A DNA stretch of 64,000 nucleotides from SM23-62 sp964575235 (GTDB taxonomy: Bacteria; Bacteroidota; Bacteroidia; Bacteroidales; SM23-62), in the NCBI GenBank assembly GCA_964575235.1, contig CAZNQG010000001.1:14420-78419 (forward strand), given 5' to 3'. Below, one piece after another: positions 1 to 9,621 of the stretch. A program made the position numbers and the translations under genes. Positions within the stretch are counted from its first letter, which is position 1. Each line of letters starts with the position of its first letter. The notes beneath the pieces were generated by a model. That model did no database searches. It was not told the origin of the DNA and was given only the letters and a program-made list of their open reading frames with translations.

Positions 1-899
1 CGGATTCCTACAGCCGGGACGTGGACGGCTCGGCGCTCCTACTGGGTGATACAGCTTACCTGGGACTCGAAAACTCGCTTTTCACGGTTTTTAGTCCCGA
101 TCCGGCAAAGGCCCGCATGAAGGACGGCATGCTTCAGCCCGAGATCATCCGGGAACGGAAGCTCTACCGCCCCGAGGACGTCACGGCCCACCGGTACAAC
201 GTGGTGACGGAATCCTCGCCCAGCTCTCTGGGCAAAAGGGTATACGTGGCATCCGGGTCCGGGCACGTGTGGGGCTATAACCTGGAGACGGGGGAACTGG
301 ACTGGGATTATTACACCGGCTCGGACATGGACGGGTCGGCCGTGGTGACGGCGGACGGCTGCCTGATGGTTTCGATCGAGAAACAGTACATCGACGGACC
401 CGGTGGTGCCATGAAGCTGGATCCCTCCAGACCTTCGCAAGATGCGGTGGTATGGTACCAACCGGTGGCGGACAGCAGCTTTTCGGGCTGGGAGGGGGGC
501 GTCATCGGCAGCATCGGGATGACGGATGCCTATTCCCCCGGGAGCAAAAAGCAGTTCGCAGCCTTTGTGGGGATCGATGGCTACCTCAGGGTGGTTGAAC
601 ATACTGCGGTGGACAGCCTTCGTGATGTGCCCGGTCCGGACGGCAAAACCATGTTCCATCCCCCGAAAGGGGTATATTCCGGATACGTCGGGCCATCCAT
701 TTCCACACCCATATTTGCGGAAGACAAGCTCATCGTTGCAGGATATCACGGAATACGGCTCTACGAATATGACATGGATGGGAAGTTTATCCTGCTCGAT
801 GAACTGGGACCGGCATTTGAGTCCACCCCCATTGCTTACGACGGCAGGATATACATTGCTTCCAGGAACGGATACCTTTACTGTCTGGGGCGTAAATAA
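1..899 (+). CDS. PQQ-type beta-propeller protein, 5' end cut by the window
   Basis: The reading frame is open to the left window edge, so the true start lies outside; an internal GTG at 21 is not a likely start. The visible 299 residues carry repeated short beta-strand units of the pyrroloquinoline-quinone-like propeller type, such as VYVASGSGHVWGYNLETGELDW near residue 75 by its key residues A-G-x3-G-x3-A-x5-G-x2-W, and the last blade IYIASRNGYLYCLGRK. This type is usually exported in Bacteroidota and may bind a ligand or act as a scaffold; a catalytic PQQ site cannot be judged from the fragment. The next gene starts 55 bases downstream on the same strand. Family call fairly sure, function unknown. 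Confidence 0.7.
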   Translation, partial: DSYSRDVDGSALLLGDTAYLGLENSLFTVFSPDPAKARMKDGMLQPEIIRERKLYRPEDVTAHRYNVVTESSPSSLGKRVYVASGSGHVWGYNLETGELDWDYYTGSDMDGSAVVTADGCLMVSIEKQYIDGPGGAMKLDPSRPSQDAVVWYQPVADSSFSGWEGGVIGSIGMTDAYSPGSKKQFAAFVGIDGYLRVVEHTAVDSLRDVPGPDGKTMFHPPKGVYSGYVGPSISTPIFAEDKLIVAGYHGIRLYEYDMDGKFILLDELGPAFESTPIAYDGRIYIASRNGYLYCLGRK

Positions 900-954
900 A
901 CGGGTTGTGAATTCAAACTGATTTTTCTATTTTAGATACATCAAATTCCATCCC

Positions 955-1296
955 ATGCCTTACAAAGAACCCACGGTTGAAAAATTGTTTTACAGTATCG
1001 GCGAAGTTGCGCAGATGTTTAACGTCAACACTTCGCTGATCCGTTTCTGGGAAAAGGAGTTTGATATCATCAAGCCGAAGAAGAACAAGAAAGGGAACCG
1101 GCTTTTCACCAAGGAAGATATCGATAATTTGCACATCATCTACCACCTGGTCAAGGAACGGGGCATGACCCTGAAAGGAGCCCAGAAGAAAATGAACGAG
1201 AATAAGGATGATGCCATCCATAACCTTGAGATCATCGAGTCCCTCCACAGCATCCGTAAGATGTTGCTTGAGATCAAGGATGAAATCGGCCAGTGA
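955..1296 (+). CDS. MerR-family transcriptional regulator, short form
   Basis: A 113-residue protein with a winged helix-turn-helix of the MerR type at about residues 8-75: YSIGEVAQMFNVNTSLIRFWE is the recognition region and FTKEDIDNLHIIYHLVKERG the wing and linker. A short helix (residues 80-113) would form the dimer coiled coil. No cysteine cluster or effector-binding domain follows, so it is not a metal sensor of the classic kind. This short form is common in Bacteroidota and is often found beside nif3 and DUF164 genes, as here (58 bases to the next start). Its target genes cannot be read from the sequence. Confidence 0.85.
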   Translation: MPYKEPTVEKLFYSIGEVAQMFNVNTSLIRFWEKEFDIIKPKKNKKGNRLFTKEDIDNLHIIYHLVKERGMTLKGAQKKMNENKDDAIHNLEIIESLHSIRKMLLEIKDEIGQ

Positions 1297-1353
1297 TGTA
1301 TTCCCGCCAGCTGCCGGCCGGGAAGGAATAAACATATCCTAAAAAAAAATCCG

Positions 1354-2460
1354 ATGAAAGTCAAGGAAATCATCACCTGTCTTGAAACCTTTGCACCCCC
1401 CGAATACCAGGAATCATATGATAATGCCGGACTTCAGACGGGAGACCCGGAACAGGAGGTCAGCGGGGCCCTGGTCTGTATTGATGTTACACCGGAGGTC
1501 CTCCAGGAGGCCGTCCGGACGGGTGCGGGACTGATCCTTTCACACCATCCGGTGATTTTCGGGGGACTCAAGAAACTGACCGGGTCCACACCGGCCGAAC
1601 GGGTGATCATGGAGGCCGTCCGGCGGGAGATTTCCATTTATTCCGCTCACACCAACCTGGATGCCGTGCACCGGGGGGTAAGTTTCCGGATGGCGGAGAA
1701 ACTCGGGATTAAAAAGCCGAAGGTCCTTGCACCGGTCAGGGGATACCTGCGCAAACTGGTCTTTTTTGTTCCCAGCGACCACGCCGCCGGGGTGCGTGAC
1801 GCGATTTTCGAAGCCGGGGCCGGTCATATCGGGGAATACGACATGTGTAGTTTCAACGCTCCCGGGAACGGTACATTCCGGGGAGGGGAGGGAAGCGATC
1901 CCTTCGTCGGGGAAAAGGGCAAAATGCATACGGAACCCGAACTGAGGGTGGAGACCGTTTTCCCCAAGGAAAGGGAAGCGCGGATACTGCGGGCCTTGCT
2001 CGGGGCGCATCCCTATGAGGAGGTGGCCTACGATGTATACCCCCTGGAAAACGAATACGACCTGGCCGGGATGGGAGCGTTCGGGGAAATTAAAAAGCCC
2101 CTTGAGGAAAAAGAATTCCTGGACCTGCTGAAGGACCGTTTCGGGGTTCCTGTGATCCGCCATTCGAAATTCTTGGATAAACCGGTGAAGACCGTTGCCC
2201 TCTGCGGAGGAAGCGGCAGCCAACTGATCCAACGGGCTCTTGCCGGGGGGGCCGATGCTTTTGTGACCGGAGATATCCGTTACCACCCGTTTTTTGATGC
2301 GGATGGCAAAATCCTGTTGGCGGATATCGGACACTATGAAAGCGAACGGTTTACCTGCGAAATAATTTATGATTTACTTAAGAAAAAATTCCCTAAATTT
2401 GCAGTTCGTTTAACGCAGGTGAATACGAATCCGGTAAATTATTATTTTAAAAATGGCTGA
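1354..2460 (+). CDS. Nif3-like dinuclear metal centre protein (DUF34)
   Basis: 368 residues, the long form of the Nif3/YqfO family. The metal-binding motif LSHHPVIFGG gives His64 and His65, AHTNLDAV near residue 98 supplies the conserved Asp, and IGHYESER near the C-terminus gives the His/Glu pair. An inserted domain at about residues 130-230, ending with the PYEEVAYDVYPLEN signature, is the PII/CutA-like insert known from the long members. The family forms hexameric toroids; it has been annotated as a GTP cyclohydrolase I type 2-like protein, but its role is not settled. The stop overlaps the start of the next gene by 8 bases, a sign of translational coupling with the DUF164 protein. Confidence 0.9.
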   Translation: MKVKEIITCLETFAPPEYQESYDNAGLQTGDPEQEVSGALVCIDVTPEVLQEAVRTGAGLILSHHPVIFGGLKKLTGSTPAERVIMEAVRREISIYSAHTNLDAVHRGVSFRMAEKLGIKKPKVLAPVRGYLRKLVFFVPSDHAAGVRDAIFEAGAGHIGEYDMCSFNAPGNGTFRGGEGSDPFVGEKGKMHTEPELRVETVFPKEREARILRALLGAHPYEEVAYDVYPLENEYDLAGMGAFGEIKKPLEEKEFLDLLKDRFGVPVIRHSKFLDKPVKTVALCGGSGSQLIQRALAGGADAFVTGDIRYHPFFDADGKILLADIGHYESERFTCEIIYDLLKKKFPKFAVRLTQVNTNPVNYYFKNG

Positions 2461-3211
2461 AAAGGCAAAGAAGGGCGATGTAGCCGAAATGTCTGTAGCA
2501 GAAAAGCTCAGCGCTTTATACCAGTTACAGCAGGTAGATACAGAAATAGACAAGATCAAGATACTCCGGGGTGAATTGCCCCTTGAAGTCCAGGATCTGG
2601 AGGACGAGATTGCGGGACTCGAAACGCGGGTCGGAAACATAGAGACCGAGGTAAGCGCCATGCAGGAATCCATTTTGAAGAAGAACAACGAAATCGTGAA
2701 TGCCCAGAGCCTGATCAAAAAGTATGAGGAGCAGCAGAAGAACGTAAGGAACAACCGCGAATACGATTCGCTTTCAAAGGAGATCGAATTCCAGACCCTG
2801 GAGATTGAACTGGCGGAAAAGCGTAAAAAGGAGTTCAGCGAACAGGTGACCGACAAGGAAACGTTGATTGCAGAATCCAAGACCGTACTGGAAGAAAGGC
2901 AGGGTGACCTGAAGAACAAGCAGTCCGAGCTGGACGAGATCATTTCAGATACCCAGAAGGAAGAGGAAGTGCTCGCCAAAAAGCGGATCGATATCCAGAA
3001 CATAATTGAGCCCCGGCTTTTTACTGCATATGAGAAGATCCGTGCCAACGCCCGGAACGGGCTTGCCGTGGTGACCGTCGAAAGGGATGCATGCGGCGGG
3101 TGTTTCAATAAGATTCCCCCGCAGCGCCAGCTTGATATCGCATCCAGGAAAAAGGTGATCGTTTGTGAATACTGCGGCCGTATCCTGGTGGATATCGACA
3201 AGGAAGACTGA
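2453..3211 (+). CDS. C4-type zinc ribbon / coiled-coil protein (DUF164, zf-RING_7)
   Basis: 252 residues. Residues about 15-190 are a long charged coiled coil (rich in K, E, Q), and the C-terminus has two cysteine pairs, CGGCFNKIPPQ and CEYCGR, that make a zinc ribbon; between them lies the family's P-P-Q-x-Q-x-D-I pattern. Proteins of this family are cytoplasmic and thought to bind nucleic acid, without a proven role. It is the distal gene of the nif3 operon, overlapping it by 8 bases, and is followed by a clear factor-independent terminator. Confidence 0.88.
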   Translation: MAEKAKKGDVAEMSVAEKLSALYQLQQVDTEIDKIKILRGELPLEVQDLEDEIAGLETRVGNIETEVSAMQESILKKNNEIVNAQSLIKKYEEQQKNVRNNREYDSLSKEIEFQTLEIELAEKRKKEFSEQVTDKETLIAESKTVLEERQGDLKNKQSELDEIISDTQKEEEVLAKKRIDIQNIIEPRLFTAYEKIRANARNGLAVVTVERDACGGCFNKIPPQRQLDIASRKKVIVCEYCGRILVDIDKED

Positions 3212-3236
3212 TCGGTACTGTACAGACATAAATGAC

Positions 3237-3272
3237 AAGCTGTCCACAGCACATCGCCGGGCAGCTTTTTTT
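3237..3272 (+). terminator. Rho-independent terminator after the nif3-DUF164 operon
   Basis: A 9-bp stem (3237-3245 AAGCTGTCC with 3259-3267 GGGCAGCTT, one G-T pair) closes a 13-base loop and runs directly into a T tract ending at 3272. The start codon of the next gene lies only three bases further on. Confidence 0.8.
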
Positions 3273-3274
3273 GC

Positions 3275-4909
3275 ATGATCGGGATGCTCCTCCATACCCT
3301 CCTTACATGGCTCCTGTCCGGGATGCTGCTACAGGGTTCTACGGCCCGGGCTATTCAGGGTACGATACAATCCCCGGGACGATTCAACACCCCCCGAATT
3401 TCAGGCTACGCTGCAGAACAGGGTATGGATCCGGGTGCCTCTATCGATCCGGATGTTCCGGTCGTTGTGCTGGATTCGATCTTTTACCGCATCCTGGACC
3501 TCCGGCTGGAGGCCGCGGACAGCTTGCTGGAACGATCCCAGCAGTATAACCCCGGCAATCCCGGCACATTCTACCTGATTAACTACGGGGATTTCCTGGA
3601 TGCCCTGATTGCCGGAAGCCGGCCGGAATTCGAGGATTACCTCAGGGGTTCCGGGGAACGCATCGGATTATTACTCCAGGATACCGGAAAGGATCCCTTT
3701 GCTTACTCATACGTTTCATCGGCACATCTGCAATCCTCCATGCTATGCGCATACCACGGGGAATATTTCCGGGCGGCCAGGCATTATTATTATGCCTTTC
3801 GCTATCTGCGCCAGTCCGAGCTCGAAGCTCCGGGTAATCCTATGAATTACAGGAACCGGGGACTAATCACGCTTGTGAGCGCAGCGGTCCCGGAAGAATA
3901 CAGGTGGATACTGAATGTTTTCGGGCTCCGGGGGGATACGGAAGAAGGATTCGGCTACCTGCAGGAGTACATGGCGGCTGCGGCCGGTCCCGAACGCCTC
4001 GAGGCCTGCCTGCTCCTGATGTTCGCAGGGCAGGTCCTTGGGACGGGTGACCCGGTTGTGAACGGGCGGCCGGATCCGCCGGGTTGCGGGGAACAAGCCG
4101 GTGCCCGGGATTACGGACAAACCCTGCAGCGGTACGCGAGGGCCCTCGCCGACCTGAGCTCCGGTGAAAGCAAGGCCGTTGTGGAGAACCTTGGGAATTA
4201 CCGGCAGGCCGACGGGGAACGGGCATTCCCCTACCTGGACCTTCTGCTGGGGGAAGCCGGGCTCCAGCGTCTCGACTCCTCGGCCGGGCCGTCGCTGGAA
4301 CGGTTCATCCGGGGCAATACGGGCCTGCATTACAGGCATTATGCCTGGCACCGCTTGAGCTGGCACCATGCCCTGAAAGGGGAATGGGAGCTTTACCGGG
4401 CCGCACGCCGGCAGGTTCTCGAATGCGGTGACCCTTACCTGGACGCCGACCGGCAATCCCTCGCCGAAGCCGTGGACACCCTGCCGCTGAACATTGACTT
4501 GTTGAAAGCCAGGCTGCTCTTCGACGGGGGCGACTGCCTGGAGGCACTTGGGGCGCTCGGAAAATATTCGGACAGCCCGGATAGTACGGAGGAAATAAAA
4601 ATTCCGCTGCTCAGCAGGCGGGACACCATCGAGTACCGTTACCGGCTGGCCAGGATCCACGAAAGGCTCGGTGAAACGGGAAAGGCCATCACCGGCTACG
4701 ATCGGGTGATTGCATCGGGGTCGGACGGGGACTGGTATTTTGCTCCCAACGCCGCCCTTCACATGGGAATGATACACGAACAGGCCGGGAATACGGAGGA
4801 AGCCGGGAAATATTACCGGATATGCCTGAAGATCAACCGTTCAGCCTATGAGAAAAGCATCGATTACCGGGCCCGGCAGGGCCTTCGGAGGCTGGAGAAA
4901 ATACCATAA
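3275..4909 (+). CDS. Exported tetratricopeptide-repeat protein (DUF3808-like)
   Basis: 544 residues starting with a hydrophobic signal sequence (residues 1-26, cleavage likely after STARA). The body is alpha-helical with TPR-like pairs, clearest at residues 440-540, for example YRYRLARIHERLGETGKAI and ALHMGMIHEQAGNTEEAGKYY. The middle pattern FGLRGDTEEGFGYLQEY recalls the TTC39/DUF3808 group, which I offer as a guess. No enzyme motif is visible. The ATG begins three bases after the T tract of a terminator, so it must be read from a promoter or start I cannot see, or the real start is further in, though no good signal peptide would then remain. Confidence 0.7.
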   Translation: MIGMLLHTLLTWLLSGMLLQGSTARAIQGTIQSPGRFNTPRISGYAAEQGMDPGASIDPDVPVVVLDSIFYRILDLRLEAADSLLERSQQYNPGNPGTFYLINYGDFLDALIAGSRPEFEDYLRGSGERIGLLLQDTGKDPFAYSYVSSAHLQSSMLCAYHGEYFRAARHYYYAFRYLRQSELEAPGNPMNYRNRGLITLVSAAVPEEYRWILNVFGLRGDTEEGFGYLQEYMAAAAGPERLEACLLLMFAGQVLGTGDPVVNGRPDPPGCGEQAGARDYGQTLQRYARALADLSSGESKAVVENLGNYRQADGERAFPYLDLLLGEAGLQRLDSSAGPSLERFIRGNTGLHYRHYAWHRLSWHHALKGEWELYRAARRQVLECGDPYLDADRQSLAEAVDTLPLNIDLLKARLLFDGGDCLEALGALGKYSDSPDSTEEIKIPLLSRRDTIEYRYRLARIHERLGETGKAITGYDRVIASGSDGDWYFAPNAALHMGMIHEQAGNTEEAGKYYRICLKINRSAYEKSIDYRARQGLRRLEKIP

Positions 4910-5002
4910 AGCACAGAGCCTGATAGACATTGAAAGCATAATGTAATTGCCGGGATATGATATTTCGCATCGGCTGAAATGAACTGAACCTAAATGATAT
5001 AA

Positions 5003-7306
5003 ATGATGAAAATAAATCACGCGCTCGGTATCAGCCTGTTCTGTACGCTATTCATAGGTTCCGGATGCCTCCGGGCGCAACCTAAATACCCGGAACTCAC
5101 AAAACCGCCCGCACCGGGAGAAATCATAAATCAGTTACCCGCGGAATACATGCCCGTCATAGGCGTCTGGGTGATGAGTGAACAGGAACTGAGTCCCGAC
5201 GGTTTTAAAAAAACACTGGACCAGGCAAGCAAGAATTCGCCATTTAACCTCCTGATCCCCTTCCTGAGGTTCCCGGACAAGGAAGTGGCTGACGACGAGA
5301 TCTACCAAGCCGTAAAACAGGCGGCAGAGTATGCTGTTGAGAACAACCTGGTGCTGGTCCCCGACCTGGATGTCCGGTCTGCGCGCCGCGCTTTTAAAAA
5401 ACAATATCCGGATGAACTGCAGGAATTGCTAAGGGTACAGGAAATAAAACTTACCGGCGAAAAGAAGACGGAAACATACATCAAGAGTATCGATAACCTG
5501 AGTGATCACTACACGGATGGGAACATACCGAAATACAATGCCCTTAAGAGTTCCCTCCTGCGGGTTTATGCATACCGGAGCGGGCCGGAAGGAATTGAAC
5601 CGGAGACCCTGGAAGACATCACGAAGGACTGCCGGGTAACCTGTTCATCCGAAGATTCTGTCAGGATAAGCATTCCGGTTTCCGGTGACAAACACACCCA
5701 TGCCTGCGTCATGGCTTCCTTTACCTTGTTCTATCCGGATATTTTCGCACCGCATCTGATGGAATTCCAGCGTCAGCTGATCCGTCAGTATGCCGATGTT
5801 CCCCTGGCGGGTGTTTGCAAGGACGAGTGGGGATTTCCACCCTATTTCCCCAGATATGCCGTTGAAGGCACGTACGATTTCTGGTATTCCGGGCACCGTG
5901 CCGCGGAATATGCCGACCGGACGGGAGGAAGGGAATTGCTGGGTGACTGTCTGCTGATGGCCATAGGTATCCGGGGAAGGGAGATCGAAAGGCAGGTGGC
6001 CATCAATCATTTCAGGGAGATGTCCCTGGAGCGGAACGCTGCCCTGGAGGCTGATTTTTACGATGCGGTGAAGGAAGCTTTCGGTCCCAAAGCCGTCGTA
6101 ACGGTGCACCCGACCTGGTGGCCGTATCCCGACCGCCAGGAAATGAAGAAAAACGGGCTTGACTGGTGGGCTGTGAAGCGGGACTGGGCGCAGACGGATG
6201 AAATCGTACCCTTCGGTGCAAGAACGGCTCTCTGCAAGAAATGGGGCAGTCCCATATGGTACAACATGTACTATACCAGGATGTTCCCCGACCAGTTGTG
6301 GAGTTCGGCCCTGGGCGGAGGCAGGCTGGACTACCTGAGCTTTCAGAGACTTTACGATAAAGACCTGATGCGGGCCGAAACCCGGATAAGACTCCTGAAC
6401 AGCATCAGCCGAAGTCCCCTGGACTGCCCCGTGGCCGTGATCTTCGGCCATGCGGCTTCCATGAACTGGGCGGGTTCGTATTTTAACGACGTCGGGATGC
6501 CCCTGCTAAACCTTTTATGGAACGCCGGTTACCCGGCCGATCTGATACCGACCAGCGAGATTGATAACGGAAGCCTGCGGACCGACGAGGAGGGCTGGAT
6601 ATGTTACGGTGACCAGCGCTATGCCGCCGCGGTCCTTTACCATCCGGAATTCGACAAGAAAACCACCTCGGAGTTTTTCATGAACCCGGGCATCCGCAAG
6701 ACCGCCATGTTCCGCGTTGGCGATTGGACGAGGGATTTCTACGGTAAGCCCGTGGATGCAAATCGAATCCTGCCCGTAACCATGACGGTCGTAAAAGATT
6801 ACAGGGATGCATACCTCCGGATCGCAGAAGTATTGAGGGATCGTAATATAGCCCCGCAGACACCGGCGACGGAGGACCTGGATGAGAAATACTATACCCT
6901 CCGGGATTTCCACGAGGTCTCCAAATTCCCGCCGACTACCGGTTTCTGCCGCCTGATAGACGGTACGGTCATTCATGTGGCGGGAACGCACGATGTAAGC
7001 GGGGATCCCATACGTACCGAATTCCGCATCGGGGATTACCCGGTTGCCTTTGATGCCGTAGGAGTGGCTGCAGTGCGGCTGGATGAGAACGGGGAGGTCA
7101 GGGCTCTGGCTGCGGGAAGCCTTAAGTCATTTAAAAGCGGTAGTTTTAAGATCGAGCTGGACGAACCCGTGGACCTCGCCCTGTGGATGGATGATGCGGG
7201 AATATGGAAAGGCATAATACAGGGCAGGGGAGGACCCATACCCGAAGCCCTGTTGAAAATCACGGGTAACTGGCAACGCATCCTCATCCCGGAAGACCGT
7301 CAATGA
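5003..7306 (+). CDS. Exported glycosidase-like TIM-barrel protein, family not recognised
   Basis: 767 residues with an N-terminal export signal (residues 1-26; either a lipoprotein cut at GSG-C or signal peptidase I after LRA). The first 430 residues look like a (beta/alpha)8 barrel: strand-end motifs include GVWVM near residue 53, GVCKDEWGFPP near 270 with acidic residues placed like a catalytic acid, and VTVHPTWWPYPD near 365. Residues about 470-560 (PVAVIFGHAASMNW, PLLNLLWNAGYPADLIP) resemble the amidotransferase-like trimerisation domain behind barrels of beta-galactosidase type, and a beta-rich tail follows. I could not assign a CAZy family. It sits 60 bases before a GH31 gene, which suggests shared glycan breakdown. 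Confidence 0.55.
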   Translation: MMKINHALGISLFCTLFIGSGCLRAQPKYPELTKPPAPGEIINQLPAEYMPVIGVWVMSEQELSPDGFKKTLDQASKNSPFNLLIPFLRFPDKEVADDEIYQAVKQAAEYAVENNLVLVPDLDVRSARRAFKKQYPDELQELLRVQEIKLTGEKKTETYIKSIDNLSDHYTDGNIPKYNALKSSLLRVYAYRSGPEGIEPETLEDITKDCRVTCSSEDSVRISIPVSGDKHTHACVMASFTLFYPDIFAPHLMEFQRQLIRQYADVPLAGVCKDEWGFPPYFPRYAVEGTYDFWYSGHRAAEYADRTGGRELLGDCLLMAIGIRGREIERQVAINHFREMSLERNAALEADFYDAVKEAFGPKAVVTVHPTWWPYPDRQEMKKNGLDWWAVKRDWAQTDEIVPFGARTALCKKWGSPIWYNMYYTRMFPDQLWSSALGGGRLDYLSFQRLYDKDLMRAETRIRLLNSISRSPLDCPVAVIFGHAASMNWAGSYFNDVGMPLLNLLWNAGYPADLIPTSEIDNGSLRTDEEGWICYGDQRYAAAVLYHPEFDKKTTSEFFMNPGIRKTAMFRVGDWTRDFYGKPVDANRILPVTMTVVKDYRDAYLRIAEVLRDRNIAPQTPATEDLDEKYYTLRDFHEVSKFPPTTGFCRLIDGTVIHVAGTHDVSGDPIRTEFRIGDYPVAFDAVGVAAVRLDENGEVRALAAGSLKSFKSGSFKIELDEPVDLALWMDDAGIWKGIIQGRGGPIPEALLKITGNWQRILIPEDRQ

Positions 7307-7366
7307 CCTGCAGCCGCCTGTGCGCCGCTTGTTTTTGTGTCCATAAGGATGTAAATTGAAAAAAAA

Positions 7367-9601
7367 ATGAAGCATATGAAATGTACAGAATTTTCACTGA
7401 AAGCAACGATCCTCTCCTCGCTCTTTTTATGGATTTTTATTTCCTGCACCCACCAGGGGATCGTGAAGGTCAGCGTGAGCGAAACGAACGATTTCCCCCT
7501 GCTGGAGATCAGACATCCTTCGGGACCGGATATCGTTTTTCAACCCGTATCGAAGGATACCGGAAGCATCGGTTTTGAGTCGGGAGGGGAGATCTTCTGG
7601 CTCAGGGGCGAGCCGGACCAGCAATACCGAGAAGACGGAAAGCTGGATCTGGTCTGGAACCTGGATACAGGGGATCGGGTTAGGATCCGGATTAACGAAA
7701 ATCCGGACGCACCTGTTTTGAAACTGGCCCTGGTGTCAGCCGACAGCCTTAAAAAGCCCGAAAAATGGTTTATCCATGCAAGGGCGAGCGAAGGGGAATA
7801 CTTCACCGGTGCCCTGGAAAGGGTGGTGGATGGTCCCCAGGGAGACTCATGGAGGCAGGGCATTGAAACGGCCATGGATTTGCGGAACGAGCGCGTTGAA
7901 ATGAAGGTGAAACCGACGGTCTCCGCCTATGCTCCTTTTTACCTTTCGTCGAATAATTACGGACTTTTTGTGAAAGGAACCTGGCCGGGGCTGTTTGACT
8001 TCTGCAAGACACATCCGGGTATCGTCCGGATCGCTTTCGAAGGCCCGGAACTGGTCTTTAAGCTTTACCTGGGATCTGAACCCGGAGAGATCGTTCGAAA
8101 GCACGCACTCGAGACCGGACCCTCATTTGTTCCGCCCAAATGGGCATTCGGCCCGTGGCGCTGGCGCGATGAACACCGCAACGGGAAAACTTATTTTGAC
8201 GGCTCGGAGGTTAAGGCTCCCTACAATTCGGAAATCGTGGAGGACATCCTGATGATGGATGCATACGACATTCCCTGTACGGCCTACTGGATCGATCGTC
8301 CATGGGGGCCCGGAGGCTTCGGTTTCGAAGATTATGAGATCGATTATGAACGACTGCCGAATTTTACAGAAATGATCACCTGGCTCAACGGGAAAGGCAT
8401 CGAGCTGATGCTCTGGATCTGTCCCTGGGTGTACGGTGATATGGCCGTCGTTGCCAGGGAAAAAGGCTACGGTCTGGTCCCCCGCAGCATGAGGAGAAGG
8501 TTCGGCAGGCCCCCCGGACCCAGGCCGGGTGGCCCGGATTCTCCCGCAGGGGTGGATACGGCAAGGTTTAACCGGTTCCTGAGGAGGATGGAAAGGGAAA
8601 TGGGAACCATGGTGGTGATGGACTACTCCAATCCGGAAGCATGCGCCTGGTGGGGGGAGAACGGCCCCGGAAAGCTCGCCCGGATGGGTGTCAAAGGTTT
8701 TAAGCTGGACCGTGGGGACGGGGAACGGCTTTGCGATTCCTTACACCTGCTGACCTCTGCCGGCCTGTCCTACCGTGAAAATTACAACGATTATCCCAGG
8801 CAGTATGTGAAGGCAACATACGATGCGGTTGAACCGGTGCTGGGCGGCGATTTCGTTTTGTTTCCCCGGGCACAGTACACCGGGAGTGCCAGATACGGCG
8901 CCATGTGGGCCGGGGATACCGATAACTCGGATGAAGGTTTGCGTTCTGCACTGATCGCTTTGCAGCGATGTGCGGTGATGGGGTATCCGCTCTGGACCTC
9001 CGATGCCGGAGGGTATCCCAAGCGCCTTGAACGGGAGACGGCAATGCGCTGGATCGGGTTCGCATGCTTTTGCCCGATTATGGAAGTTGGTCCTACCGAT
9101 AACCGCGGTTTCTGGGGAATGAACTATGAGCCTTCATACGATCACGAATTGCTGGCCGTCTGGCGATTCTATGCCAAGCTGAGAATGAGCCTGGCAGATT
9201 ATGTGCACGACTATGCAGTGGCGGCTCATGAAACGGGAATGCCCATTGCCAGGCCGCTGTTCATGGAATACCCGGAGCAGGATGAATGCTGGGAGGAATG
9301 GGAAACCTATAAATTCGGGGATGACCTGCTGGTTTCCCTGGCCTGGGAGAACGGGAGAACCACACAGAGGGTTTACCTGCCGGCCGGCGAAACCTGGATC
9401 AACCTATGGGATGAACAGGAATACGAAGGAGGGCAGTACCTGGAGGTCGATGCAGCCGTTTATAAGATCCCCGTGTTCCTGAGGAAAGGGAGTGATCTGG
9501 AGCTGCCGGGGCTGAGTGAATTGTATGAGGAATCGGTGGCCCTGACTTCTGAAAAACTTCAGATGAGCCTTCTGGAAGAGAAAGAAGACTGGATGAAATA
9601 G
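7367..9601 (+). CDS. Glycoside hydrolase family 31 (alpha-glucosidase/alpha-xylosidase type)
   Basis: 744 residues with a lipoprotein-type signal (WIFISC near residue 28). An N-terminal beta-sandwich is followed by the GH31 barrel from about residue 255 (FGPWRWRDEH). The nucleophile is Asp448 in GFKLDRGD, and the acid/base is Asp517 in MWAGDTDNSDEG, followed by the typical GYPLWTSDAGGYP loop. A short proline- and glycine-rich insert (residues about 380-400) sits before the nucleophile strand. GH31 enzymes retain configuration and cut alpha-linked glucose, xylose, galactose or sulfoquinovose residues; the substrate cannot be read here. Family call firm, lipid-anchored surface location inferred. 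Confidence 0.9.
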   Translation: MKHMKCTEFSLKATILSSLFLWIFISCTHQGIVKVSVSETNDFPLLEIRHPSGPDIVFQPVSKDTGSIGFESGGEIFWLRGEPDQQYREDGKLDLVWNLDTGDRVRIRINENPDAPVLKLALVSADSLKKPEKWFIHARASEGEYFTGALERVVDGPQGDSWRQGIETAMDLRNERVEMKVKPTVSAYAPFYLSSNNYGLFVKGTWPGLFDFCKTHPGIVRIAFEGPELVFKLYLGSEPGEIVRKHALETGPSFVPPKWAFGPWRWRDEHRNGKTYFDGSEVKAPYNSEIVEDILMMDAYDIPCTAYWIDRPWGPGGFGFEDYEIDYERLPNFTEMITWLNGKGIELMLWICPWVYGDMAVVAREKGYGLVPRSMRRRFGRPPGPRPGGPDSPAGVDTARFNRFLRRMEREMGTMVVMDYSNPEACAWWGENGPGKLARMGVKGFKLDRGDGERLCDSLHLLTSAGLSYRENYNDYPRQYVKATYDAVEPVLGGDFVLFPRAQYTGSARYGAMWAGDTDNSDEGLRSALIALQRCAVMGYPLWTSDAGGYPKRLERETAMRWIGFACFCPIMEVGPTDNRGFWGMNYEPSYDHELLAVWRFYAKLRMSLADYVHDYAVAAHETGMPIARPLFMEYPEQDECWEEWETYKFGDDLLVSLAWENGRTTQRVYLPAGETWINLWDEQEYEGGQYLEVDAAVYKIPVFLRKGSDLELPGLSELYEESVALTSEKLQMSLLEEKEDWMK

Positions 9602-9621
9602 GGAAAGGGTTCGGGTGGAAC

